A DNA stretch of 7,351 bases, taken from assembly GCA_937983035.1 (NCBI GenBank), contig CALKAN010000373.1:1-7351 (forward strand), written 5' to 3'. The notes beneath the pieces were generated by a model, which worked only from the letters and a program-made list of their open reading frames with translations, was not told the origin of the DNA and made no database searches. This document shows positions 1 to 6,002 of the stretch, piece by piece. Numbering within the stretch: position 1 is the first letter of the stretch; every line of letters starts with the position of its first letter. The position numbers and the translations under genes were made by a program. The stretch is from an uncultured Paenibacillaceae bacterium. Lineage in GTDB: Bacteria; Bacillota; Bacilli; Paenibacillales; CALAME01.

Positions 1-154
1 ATCTGTAGAGATGATCATCAAATAAGCTGGCGATTTCTTCTCTCCATTTTAAATATTCCTTTGGCGGCTTTTGAACTGAAATACTCAGTTCAGCTTCTGT
101 GCTGCAAGAAGCCACGATGAACATCATGACAAAAAGAAACGCATATCTTTTCAT
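1..154 (-). CDS. Putative lipoprotein, N-terminal part only (runs off left edge)
   Basis: This is the first 51 codons of a minus-strand gene whose 3' end lies outside the window. The protein starts MKRYAFLFVMMFIVASC: two basic residues, a hydrophobic core, and a lipobox VASC with Cys17 as the expected lipidation site. The mature protein would be tethered to the outer face of the cytoplasmic membrane after signal peptidase II cleavage. The visible mature part (STEAELSISVQKPP, then an acidic/basic helix-like stretch with KWREEIASLF) was not recognised, so no function is assigned. The ATG at 152-154 was chosen because an in-frame TGA lies at 170-172 with no start codon between them. The nearest Shine-Dalgarno-like AAGGTGAT (172-179) is about 17 nt away, which is unusually far and lowers confidence in the initiation mechanism. 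It is divergent from the small plus-strand genes that begin at 389. Confidence 0.72.
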   Translation of the reverse strand, partial: MKRYAFLFVMMFIVASCSTEAELSISVQKPPKEYLKWREEIASLFDDHLYR

Positions 155-182
155 CCAAAGTTTTATGACTCATCACCTTCTT

Positions 183-224
183 TTAATTTGCTCTTTCATA
201 TGATAATCTGCAGATTTCGATCAT
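183..224 (-). CDS. Possible 13-residue leader peptide upstream of the lipoprotein gene
   Basis: On the minus strand a good ribosome binding site, GGGAGGAG (235-242), lies 10 nt before an ATG (222-224) that opens a frame of only 13 codons, MIEICRLSYERAN, ending in TAA at 183-185. The AAGGTGAT sequence usable by the lipoprotein gene lies just after this stop, so the short frame could couple translation to the lipoprotein or act as a regulatory leader. A 12-bp perfect palindrome (205-216) sits inside it. No family is recognised, and such a short frame can arise by chance. The call rests only on the strength and position of the ribosome binding site. Confidence 0.25.
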   Translation of the reverse strand: MIEICRLSYERAN

Positions 225-264
225 GGAAGATTTACTCCTCCCAACTAACATGCCGCTCTTATGT

Positions 265-273
265 ATTATATCA
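265..273 (-). promoter_or_regulatory. Extended -10 promoter for the lipoprotein gene
   Basis: Read on the minus strand this is TGATATAAT, a perfect TATAAT preceded by the TGn extension that can compensate for a poor -35. No good -35 hexamer is visible at the usual 16-18 nt. Transcription would start near 258, giving a leader of about 100 nt before the lipoprotein ATG at 154. The same 9-mer recurs upstream of the monooxygenase gene (1882-1890), which supports it being a real housekeeping-type promoter element. Confidence 0.5.
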
Positions 274-388
274 ATCCATTGGCAAAAAGCGGATATATTT
301 TTTAAACATTTTCATTGCAGTTCATCTGCCGCGGCAAAATCTTTGTTCTGAACATACTGATAACTATATTGTGAAAAGAGGCGGATCG

Positions 389-550
389 TTGATTCGAAAT
401 CGTGTCAGAACTTATAAATATCGAATCGGCAAAAATAATTTCATTATAATTAAAATCTATCAATCTGCTGTTGCGAAAGCTCGCATGGGCAATGCATTAG
501 CGAGCAATGCGGTCAATGTAAAAATATTCGAGAAACCGAAGCGCAGATAA
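389..550 (+). CDS. Small basic protein, 53 aa, function unknown (first of a tandem pair)
   Basis: The frame is read from TTG at 389-391, preceded by AGAGGCGG, a plausible ribosome binding site. An upstream in-frame GTG at 371 has no such site, and the open frame further upstream looks non-coding. The product is strongly basic (start MIRNRVRTYKYRIGKNN, end KPKRR) with no signal peptide or membrane segment. Residues 34-44 read GNALASNAVNV, which matches GNPIAINASDV in the next gene with the pattern GNxxAxNAxxV; both also have a QS pair about 9-10 residues earlier. This suggests the two are paralogs, and the 22-nt gap suggests co-transcription. I do not recognise the family. A spore-associated or nucleic-acid-binding role would fit the size and charge, but that is a guess. 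Confidence 0.55.
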   Translation: MIRNRVRTYKYRIGKNNFIIIKIYQSAVAKARMGNALASNAVNVKIFEKPKRR

Positions 551-572
551 ACGCTGAAAGGAGAGATTTTCG

Positions 573-734
573 ATGGCAAACATGAGAAGAAGTCGTGTAA
601 GAAGAAAAAGAATATCTGTCGATGTTCGGCAATCTTCATCTGCCAGAACAGGTCAAGGCGGAAATCCGATCGCAATCAATGCATCGGATGTAGGCGTCGT
701 TCGCACCGATATTAGAAACAAAAATACAAGATAA
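573..734 (+). CDS. Small basic protein, 53 aa, function unknown (second of a tandem pair)
   Basis: An ATG at 573-575 follows a very good ribosome binding site (AAAGGAGAG, 558-566) at normal spacing, and the frame closes with TAA at 732-734. The product has an extremely arginine-rich N-terminus (MANMRRSRVRRKRISVDV), then a Ser/Gly/Asn-rich middle (SSSARTGQGGN, residues 21-31), the shared GNxxAxNAxxV motif at 30-40, and a polar basic tail (RTDIRNKNTR). It has no transmembrane segment, cysteine or aromatic residue, so it is unlikely to be a conventional globular enzyme. It has the same length, strand and motif as the preceding gene, from which it is separated by 22 nt. No family is recognised. 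The arginine cluster suggests binding to a polyanion such as DNA, RNA or a coat polymer; this is inference only. Confidence 0.65.
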   Translation: MANMRRSRVRRKRISVDVRQSSSARTGQGGNPIAINASDVGVVRTDIRNKNTR

Positions 735-792
735 TTTCTGAGCGGAATTATTCTTTACAATCTATGATGAACCTGAAACTCTTTTTGAGAAG

Positions 793-816
793 AAAAAAAG
801 ATGCCGGAGCATCTTT
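793..816 (-). terminator. Intrinsic terminator of the monooxygenase gene
   Basis: A perfect 8-bp stem, AAAGATGC/GCATCTTT (797-804 and 809-816), with a four-base loop lies directly after the double TGA TGA stop of the monooxygenase gene. On the minus strand it runs into a T tract of seven (793-799). On the plus strand only three T follow the stem, so it would poorly terminate the convergent small genes. Confidence 0.88.
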
Positions 817-818
817 CA

Positions 819-1811
819 TCACAGCAATTCTTTTGCCAACAATCGGTAAACATTCAGGCGCTTTTCCTGTGAGTGCGGAATGCTGACGATCATCGCCTCA
901 TCAAAACGATAAGTCTCTTGTTCTTTCAGCAAAATATCTGCGACTTCCTTGGCAGAGCCGACCAAATGGATTTTCCGATTTGCCTGAATCGTCATGCGGT
1001 CCATCTCTGTCAACGGATAATCTTTTGCCTCTTCTGGAGTCATCAAAGGCGCAATTCTTCCTCTCATAAACATTAAACGCCATATATCTTGAGGCTTTGC
1101 TTCATATTCCGCCTCTTCCCTTGTTTCAGCAGTCGTCACCATGTACGAAACTTTGACAGCCGGCCGTTCCATAAAAGGCGAGGGCTGAAAGTTTTTCTTG
1201 TAGGCGTCTATAATTTCTTTGGACAACTCGCCGTTGAAAAATTGCGCAAATGAATAGCCGACTCCGTGCAATCCTGCTTGCATGGCGCTGTCACCCGTTG
1301 AACCGAGCAGCCACGCTTCCGGCAAAACGACTTGAGACGGCGCGGCGATCGTATGCTTGTACAGCTCATCTTCCGGCATTTCATCGTTGATGAGTTGAAG
1401 TGCCGTGTCAAATTTTTCGTATAAATTATGCAGCATCGGCTGCCGGCCTTCAGACAAAGCATAAATGGCACGATGATCCCCGCCGGGAGCCCGGCCGACG
1501 CCAAAGTCAATGCGGCCTGGTGCAAGTGCGCTCAGCGTCTTAAACACTTCGGCTAATTTTAAAGGGGAATAATGCATCATCATGACGCCGCCTGTGCCGA
1601 CCTTAATCCGTTTCGTTTTGGCCGCTAGATAAGCGGCTGTCACTTCAGGAGCTGAGCTGACAAAATCGCTCGTTCCATGGTGTTCAGCCATCCAAATTCG
1701 ATGATATCCTAATTCATCCCCCAGCATGGCCAGTTCCACCGCTTTTTGCAGCGCATCTGCCGCTTTATTTCCTTTCGTTACCGGAGCTTGATCCAATATG
1801 CTTAATTTCAT
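819..1811 (-). CDS. Luciferase-like (LLM class) flavin-dependent monooxygenase
   Basis: The product is 330 aa, the usual length of the single-domain bacterial luciferase-like family (TIM barrel), and resembles the Bacillus YceB/YvbT type. It is predicted to use reduced FMN and oxygen to oxidise a small organic substrate in the cytoplasm; the substrate cannot be read from sequence. Family marks are the N-terminal MKLSILDQAPV strand, RIWMAEHHG (38-46), SSAPEV (52-57), VGTGGVMMMHYSPLKLAE (71-88), PGRIDFGVGRAPGGD (98-112) and the flavin-phosphate-region WLLGSTGDSA (167-176). The start is set by a near-consensus AGGGAGGA seven nt upstream. The stop is a tandem TGA TGA followed at once by a terminator, and the gene has its own promoter, so it is probably monocistronic. 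It follows the ABC operon on the same strand but a hairpin separates them; no functional link is evident. Confidence 0.93.
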   Translation of the reverse strand: MKLSILDQAPVTKGNKAADALQKAVELAMLGDELGYHRIWMAEHHGTSDFVSSAPEVTAAYLAAKTKRIKVGTGGVMMMHYSPLKLAEVFKTLSALAPGRIDFGVGRAPGGDHRAIYALSEGRQPMLHNLYEKFDTALQLINDEMPEDELYKHTIAAPSQVVLPEAWLLGSTGDSAMQAGLHGVGYSFAQFFNGELSKEIIDAYKKNFQPSPFMERPAVKVSYMVTTAETREEAEYEAKPQDIWRLMFMRGRIAPLMTPEEAKDYPLTEMDRMTIQANRKIHLVGSAKEVADILLKEQETYRFDEAMIVSIPHSQEKRLNVYRLLAKELL

Positions 1812-1846
1812 GTAATATCCTCCCTGTTCTTCTGCTTGCTTAGCGA

Positions 1847-1859
1847 TGCACGATGTGCA
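1847..1859. repeat. Short inverted repeat in the monooxygenase leader (possible operator)
   Basis: TGCAC-GAT-GTGCA is a perfect 5-bp inverted repeat with a 3-nt centre. It lies about 20 nt downstream of the predicted transcription start and about 20 nt upstream of the Shine-Dalgarno sequence of the monooxygenase gene. This is where a small dimeric repressor often binds, but the half-sites are short enough to occur by chance and no regulator gene is adjacent. Confidence 0.25.
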
Positions 1860-1881
1860 GAACCAACCCCGCGTTTACACT

Positions 1882-1890
1882 ATTATATCA
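1882..1890 (-). promoter_or_regulatory. Extended -10 promoter for the monooxygenase gene
   Basis: On the minus strand this reads TGATATAAT, identical to the element at 265-273. No good -35 is visible; the -35 region would fall inside the downstream arm and loop of the hairpin at 1894-1922. Expected transcription start is near 1875, giving a leader of about 65 nt. Confidence 0.5.
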
Positions 1891-1893
1891 AAT

Positions 1894-1922
1894 AAGGACC
1901 AGTTTGCAGTAAACTGGCCCTT
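1894..1922 (-). terminator. Probable terminator at the end of the sigma/ABC operon
   Basis: A 12-bp stem with one mismatch (AAGGACCAGTTT/AAACTGGCCCTT) and a 5-nt loop lies 24 nt after the stop of the last permease gene. On the minus strand it is followed by ATTTG, so the T tract is weak and termination may be partial. The core GGCCAGTT...AACTGGTC is the same as in the terminator at 6634-6670, which marks the other side of the operon. Confidence 0.65.
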
Positions 1923-1946
1923 GGTTGATCGGTGAACAGTGCAAAA

Positions 1947-3092
1947 TTACATGACAATATCTCGGCGCTTTTCCCGTTTCCATGTCATGACAGCAAGCCC
2001 TATGCTGGCTGCCGCAAGCAAGCTGTACAATGCCGGCATCGCCCATTGAGGGAAGCGAATATCGATGATGCGATCCAGCATATTTGGAAGCCCAAATGCG
2101 ATCATGCCGATGACAAACGGAATTTGAATGCCGATTAACGAAACGTAATTAGGCATGAGCGTAGAGAAAATTACGGCGATAAACATAAAAATAAATCCGA
2201 TCACATAGATGGCAGCAACATGGATCACGATATATTGGAAAAAGGTCGGATCGTACCAATAATAGTCTGGGTTAATAAACATATGAACAGGCACCGGGAA
2301 AAACATGCTCGTATCGTTGAATGAATAAATGGCAAAATAAATAGTCAATAATGCCGTGATCAACAGCCACGTGCTGATGAGCCCTGCCGCAATCTTCGTT
2401 TTATAAATGGCCCGCCCTTTTTTGGTTGTATATTGCAAATCGAGCATCAGCGCCGATCGGTCATGAATCATAATCGGCGACATCACCAGCACTACGCTCA
2501 CAAGAATAACGATCGCTGCATTCCGAATGAATGATTTGTAATTTTCAAAAGTAATTTCTGGATATACCTGATAGTGACCCGCTTCCATCATTTGCTCGAA
2601 CCGGGCGCGCTGTGATTCGTTCTCCGCATCGTTTCGACGAGTTTCAAGGATCGCTTCCTTGTTGTTCTGGAAATCGATCAATCGCTCTCTTTCTTGCAAT
2701 TCCCAAAACAAGTCCACTTTCTCTTCGAACATAATCTTTGCATGGAGTACGGACAATTGTTCATTTTGTTGATCGTAATTTCTGAATTTCTCATACGTAT
2801 CCATTCCTGCATTTACAAACTCTTCCCTTGCCTGCAAATATCGATTCGCCTCATCGATTTGAGCGTCATATGTGCGCTTGAAATGAGCTAAATCCGTTTC
2901 ATCCATCTTTATTCCATAGGTTTCAATCATTTCTGCGCCGATTCGATAAGAATCCAGCGCTGGTCTGCCATTGGGAAAATGCGTAATATGAAAATCGATC
3001 AGCAAAAAATAGAGAACAAAGTTGACGAAAGCAAGCAACAGCAGCATTCGCCAGTTAAATATTTTTTTGATTTCATTGACTAAGATTCTCAT
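1947..3092 (-). CDS. ABC-2 type transporter permease, second of two paralogs
   Basis: This 381-aa membrane protein has one hydrophobic segment near the N-terminus (about 13-33), a charged extracytoplasmic segment of roughly 150 residues rich in E, R and Q, then five more segments (about 189-210, 232-256, 285-311, 316-335, 350-369) and a basic tail. This layout is typical of ABC-2 permeases that pair with a BcrA-type ATPase. It is paralogous to the permease just upstream: both begin MRI, and after TM2 both carry a related cytoplasmic stretch (here YTTKKGRAIYKTKIAAGLIS) likely to contact the ATPase. A start two codons earlier at 3098 is possible, but there GGAG is only 2 nt from the ATG. The ATG at 3090-3092 has 8-nt spacing and aligns with the paralog start, so it is preferred. 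It is the last gene of the operon. The substrate is unknown. Confidence 0.85.
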   Translation of the reverse strand: MRILVNEIKKIFNWRMLLLLAFVNFVLYFLLIDFHITHFPNGRPALDSYRIGAEMIETYGIKMDETDLAHFKRTYDAQIDEANRYLQAREEFVNAGMDTYEKFRNYDQQNEQLSVLHAKIMFEEKVDLFWELQERERLIDFQNNKEAILETRRNDAENESQRARFEQMMEAGHYQVYPEITFENYKSFIRNAAIVILVSVVLVMSPIMIHDRSALMLDLQYTTKKGRAIYKTKIAAGLISTWLLITALLTIYFAIYSFNDTSMFFPVPVHMFINPDYYWYDPTFFQYIVIHVAAIYVIGFIFMFIAVIFSTLMPNYVSLIGIQIPFVIGMIAFGLPNMLDRIIDIRFPQWAMPALYSLLAAASIGLAVMTWKREKRRDIVM

Positions 3093-3104
3093 GACCATTA
3101 CTCC

Positions 3105-4367
3105 TTAATGAATATCTTGCGTTTTAAACATTTTCAGCATCAACCAGGACAATGCAGCAGCAATGATGCCCCAAACGAGCAGCGTGATCAGCTCATAATG
3201 CTTGCTCATCATCGGGATGCTGGCATTTCCCATAAAAAACTGATGAGGATTCATAAGCAGCTGAGACAGATTAAACTGCACGATGCTCTTTAACCCAAAC
3301 AGCGAAGGCATGAGCAGCGGCATAATAAATAAGAGGCCAAAAAAAGCTGCCATAAGAAAGAAAGTATAATAATTATTTCTCGTTAAAACGGAAACAGCGA
3401 AAGTGAGCACGTTAAAAATCATCACGGATGCGAATATAAGCAACATGCTCCAAAGCAAAAAGGACAAAAAAGTTAGATCCCGCCATGGCACATAAGGCCG
3501 TTCATATTCCCAGTTCAGCACGCTGCCGATCATGCTTCCCCATACATGCGAATAATCAAATATTGTAAAATACACCGCTAGTGTCGCGCCAATAAGGAAA
3601 ACAGTCACCGTTGCAGCTGAAATCATGCTCGCAATAAATTTATCCTTTTTTAATCTCCGTCCTTCGGCCGTTGCATACATGACCAAATGCGTTCGATGTT
3701 CAAATTCATAATTCGTAATGAGAGCTGTAGTTAAAACCGATAACATGAGCGCTTCGAATATGAGGGCTGCAAATATTGTGCGAAACAGAAAACTGTGCAT
3801 GTGGTACACGCCGGCGAAAAACCACGTCTTATGCGCATCCGTTAGTTTGATTTGTTCGACGCGTTCAACCAATTGGGCATACGCATCACGAAAGTAATCC
3901 GCTGTTTTTCCGCTTAAACCTGATTGAACGATTTCCCCTTCTCCAATCTGCCGCCAATCCACTTGGTTATATCGCTCGTCCATTTGTATCGCCATGTGAT
4001 AATGCATTTCTTTTATTTGCAACTCGGCAATAAACGCTCGATCTGCTTCACTGAGCTGTTCCCAGTCTTCATGCCTTAACGTCTCCAAAAATGCATGAAT
4101 GCTGTTATATTTTTCATTTGCTTGATTCATGATCCGCTCATTCAACTTGCTGAGCTCGGTTTGCAAATGCTGCTGAAATCGATGCAACGATTCATCTGTG
4201 ATTTGGACCCCTTGCGATGCAACGATTTGGTTGACTACTTTCAATTCATCTTTTAGATCAGATCGATCAACGATCAAAAAAATATTAAAGCATAGAAATA
4301 CGAATGCGAGACCAAGAAGCACAGGGGAAGTGAGCGCCTTTCTGCATTCATAAGCGACGATCCTCAT
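3105..4367 (-). CDS. ABC-2 type transporter permease, first of two paralogs
   Basis: This 420-aa membrane protein has a hydrophobic segment at about 12-34, an extracytoplasmic stretch of about 155 residues (35-190) with heptad-like charged helices, then segments at about 193-218, 244-270, 299-326, 333-357 and 391-412. The cytoplasmic stretch YATAEGRRLKKDKFIASMIS (231-250) matches the second permease in pattern (T..GR...K.KxIA..IS). Together the two probably form the membrane heterodimer of one ABC-2 exporter driven by the ATPase encoded just upstream. Its ATG abuts the TAA of the ATPase gene, with GGGAGATG inside the ATPase coding end as ribosome binding site. Its frame and motifs are intact even though the ATPase gene carries a stop, so it has not visibly decayed. 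The substrate is unknown; antimicrobial peptide or envelope-active compounds are common for such systems. Confidence 0.85.
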   Translation of the reverse strand: MRIVAYECRKALTSPVLLGLAFVFLCFNIFLIVDRSDLKDELKVVNQIVASQGVQITDESLHRFQQHLQTELSKLNERIMNQANEKYNSIHAFLETLRHEDWEQLSEADRAFIAELQIKEMHYHMAIQMDERYNQVDWRQIGEGEIVQSGLSGKTADYFRDAYAQLVERVEQIKLTDAHKTWFFAGVYHMHSFLFRTIFAALIFEALMLSVLTTALITNYEFEHRTHLVMYATAEGRRLKKDKFIASMISAATVTVFLIGATLAVYFTIFDYSHVWGSMIGSVLNWEYERPYVPWRDLTFLSFLLWSMLLIFASVMIFNVLTFAVSVLTRNNYYTFFLMAAFFGLLFIMPLLMPSLFGLKSIVQFNLSQLLMNPHQFFMGNASIPMMSKHYELITLLVWGIIAAALSWLMLKMFKTQDIH

Positions 4368-5243
4368 TTAAACATCTCCCGAAATATCATCCTGGTATTC
4401 ATAAAGAAATACATCTTCTAACCCTGGGTTCACTCGTTTCCAATCTTCCTGCGCTGTTCCTTCATGAATAAACCGAACTATCATGCTCCCCAGTTCCTGT
4501 TTCTCAGAAAGAACCGTATATCGTTTGCGAAATGCATCCAATTGTTCAAATGAAATCGCAGTCTCAAACACTTTTCCTTGCAATGTGCTGCAGATCGAAT
4601 CGATGGAATCTTTGTACAAAATTTGCTGATCTTTAATCATAATGACTTCGTTGGCAATCGACTCCACATCTGAAACGATATGAGTAGAAATGATAACGAT
4701 GCGATCCCTTGCCAGCCCAGACAGCAAATTTCTGAATCGGGCCCGTTCTTTAGGGTCTAAACCTGCTGTCGGTTCATCCAAAATGAGCAGCTTCGGGTTG
4801 TTTAACAGCGCTTGAGCTATGCCGACTCGTTGAATCATTCCGCCGGAAAACTTTTTCATCTTTTTGTTGGCGACATCCGTTAAGGCAACTTGTTCTAACA
4901 ATTTTGCAATCACTGGGAGCGCTGCTTTCTTGTCGATGCCTTTTAAGGCGGCAATATATTGCAAATATTGCATCGGCGTATAATTTTTCTAAAACCCGAA
5001 CTGCTGAGGCAAATAGCCGAGCACTTCACGGTATGATTCGTCTAATGCGAATATGTTTTTTCCTTCATAAAGGATTTCTCCTCTCGTTGGAGTGATCAGC
5101 GTCGCCAGCATTTTAATCAGCGTCGTTTTTCCAGCGCCGTTCGGTGCCAGCAGTCCATACACGCCGTTCACCAGTTCGAGGTTAATATTTTTTAACGCAC
5201 AGAAATCGCCGTAATATTTGCTCACGTCTTTGATCAAGATCAT
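4368..5243 (-). pseudogene. ABC transporter ATPase (BcrA/ABC-2 type) interrupted by an in-frame TAG
   Basis: One continuous reading frame of 291 codon positions encodes all ATPase motifs in order: Walker A APNGAGKTT (33-41), Q-loop LPQ with Gln80, signature FSGGM (132-136), Walker B LLILDE (152-157), D-loop GLDP (161-164) and H-loop His188. Codon 85 is TAG (4989-4991), where relatives usually have Tyr in FGFY. The frame does not shift: five sense codons (KNYTP) lead from the stop to Met91. Terminated translation gives an 84-aa fragment with Walker A and Q-loop only; restart at Met91 (no ribosome binding site) would lack Walker A. The first Gly of Walker A is Ala33, a second departure from consensus. 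The start ATG abuts the preceding stop and has AAAGGAG at good spacing. It should energise the two permeases downstream. Alternatives to a true pseudogene are a sequencing error or nonsense readthrough. Confidence 0.85.
4989..4991 (-). other. Internal amber (TAG) codon in the ATPase frame
   Basis: On the minus strand the context is TTC GGG TTT TAG AAA AAT TAT. A single substitution from TAT or TAC (Tyr, expected from the family pattern FGFYKN) would create it. No insertion or deletion is needed to restore the full protein. Confidence 0.9.
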
Positions 5244-6002
5244 TTAAGAAACTCCTTTCATCGTTTGGGCATTGAAGAGCTTTTTCAGTGATTTGACATT
5301 GAAATATAAGACAACCAAAAGCACCATCGCGTAAACAAACAGCGGCAATTCAATCAAAAGATCATGATACAGCTGGCTGCCTGAACCCCTGAACAAGAGA
5401 TGGCCGATCACCCAGCTTATAGTCATGACAGCAGCGGCTGTTGCAGAACGGCGTTTCATCATGGCAAACAAAAGCAGGATGGAAAAAGTAAACAATCCAG
5501 TATTGGAGATCATAAACGCTCTGAAAAACTCGATCTCGGCATAAGTGAACGCTAATGAAAAAATGAACAAGGAATTAAACAAAATGGCAGCGATGCTGTA
5601 CATGAACATCCGAAATCCAATAATTTGGTACATGTGATACTTGAACGTCATCTCCACTTCCATAGTGCTGTTCCATGTTTTGTTGAAGTAAGTGTAAGCC
5701 GTCAACATGAGAAACAACACCGGTGAACTCATGAAAATAAACCCGTACAAGTCTGCTTCCCAAATATGTCCTTGCGAAATGAAAAAGTGAACCATGATAA
5801 AAGCAGCAGCAGTCAACAAGGCGAAGACAATTTCCGAACGGTCAGAAAATAAATGCTTGAATCCGATCTGCTTGTACATTTGTTTCAAATAAGCGTAAAA
5901 AGACCGGTTGCGATCACGCAGACCTGCTTCGACAATTTGCTGAATTTGCGATTGAATCGTTTGTTCATCCAGCGTCGGCACTTGAAATTTTTGTTTATTC
6001 AT
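5244..6002 (-). CDS. Six-pass membrane protein, candidate anti-sigma factor or sensor
   Basis: The 252-aa product has a soluble, presumably cytoplasmic N-terminal region of about 57 residues (helix-prone, with LDEQTIQSQIQQIVEAGLRD) followed by about six hydrophobic segments (roughly 58-77, 84-105, 129-153, 160-181, 186-205, 218-237) and a short basic tail. It is not a permease of the ABC-2 layout: it lacks the large segment after TM1. Its start overlaps the sigma factor gene by 8 nt, with GGGGGTGA inside the sigma gene as ribosome binding site, so the two are translationally coupled. Such coupling is common for ECF sigma and anti-sigma pairs, so a membrane-bound anti-sigma role is proposed by context; no named anti-sigma domain such as a zinc-binding HxxxCxxC motif is present. 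It could instead be a third membrane component of the transporter. Confidence 0.75.
   Translation of the reverse strand: MNKQKFQVPTLDEQTIQSQIQQIVEAGLRDRNRSFYAYLKQMYKQIGFKHLFSDRSEIVFALLTAAAFIMVHFFISQGHIWEADLYGFIFMSSPVLFLMLTAYTYFNKTWNSTMEVEMTFKYHMYQIIGFRMFMYSIAAILFNSLFIFSLAFTYAEIEFFRAFMISNTGLFTFSILLLFAMMKRRSATAAAVMTISWVIGHLLFRGSGSQLYHDLLIELPLFVYAMVLLVVLYFNVKSLKKLFNAQTMKGVS

Noticed and set aside
188..388. Upstream part of the plus-strand open frame that leads into the first 53-aa gene
   Set aside because: It has no ribosome binding site at its TTG, irregular residue composition, and overlaps the promoter and leader of the divergent lipoprotein gene. Coding is better supported only from 389.
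460..675. 71-codon minus-strand frame opposite the small plus-strand genes
   Set aside because: It has no ribosome binding site, and its low-complexity stretch (IFFFFLHDFF) is simply the complement of AAAGAAGAAAAAGA-type sequence in the basic small protein gene.
731..752. Hairpin ATAATT/AATTAT after the second small gene as a plus-strand terminator
   Set aside because: It is a six-bp all-AT stem with a 9-nt loop and only a short T run, so it is too weak to call.
1208..1525. Second long minus-strand open frame inside the monooxygenase gene
   Set aside because: It lies wholly within a well-supported gene in another frame, with no ribosome site and no recognisable domain.
4368..4973. Downstream ATPase fragment as an independent gene starting at Met91
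   Set aside because: There is no Shine-Dalgarno sequence before this ATG and the product would lack Walker A and the Q-loop. Reinitiation is conceivable but would not give a working ATPase.
4974..4991. Frameshift as the cause of the split ATPase
   Set aside because: Codon-by-codon reading shows the same frame before and after the TAG, with KNYTP between the stop and Met91, so no insertion or deletion is needed.
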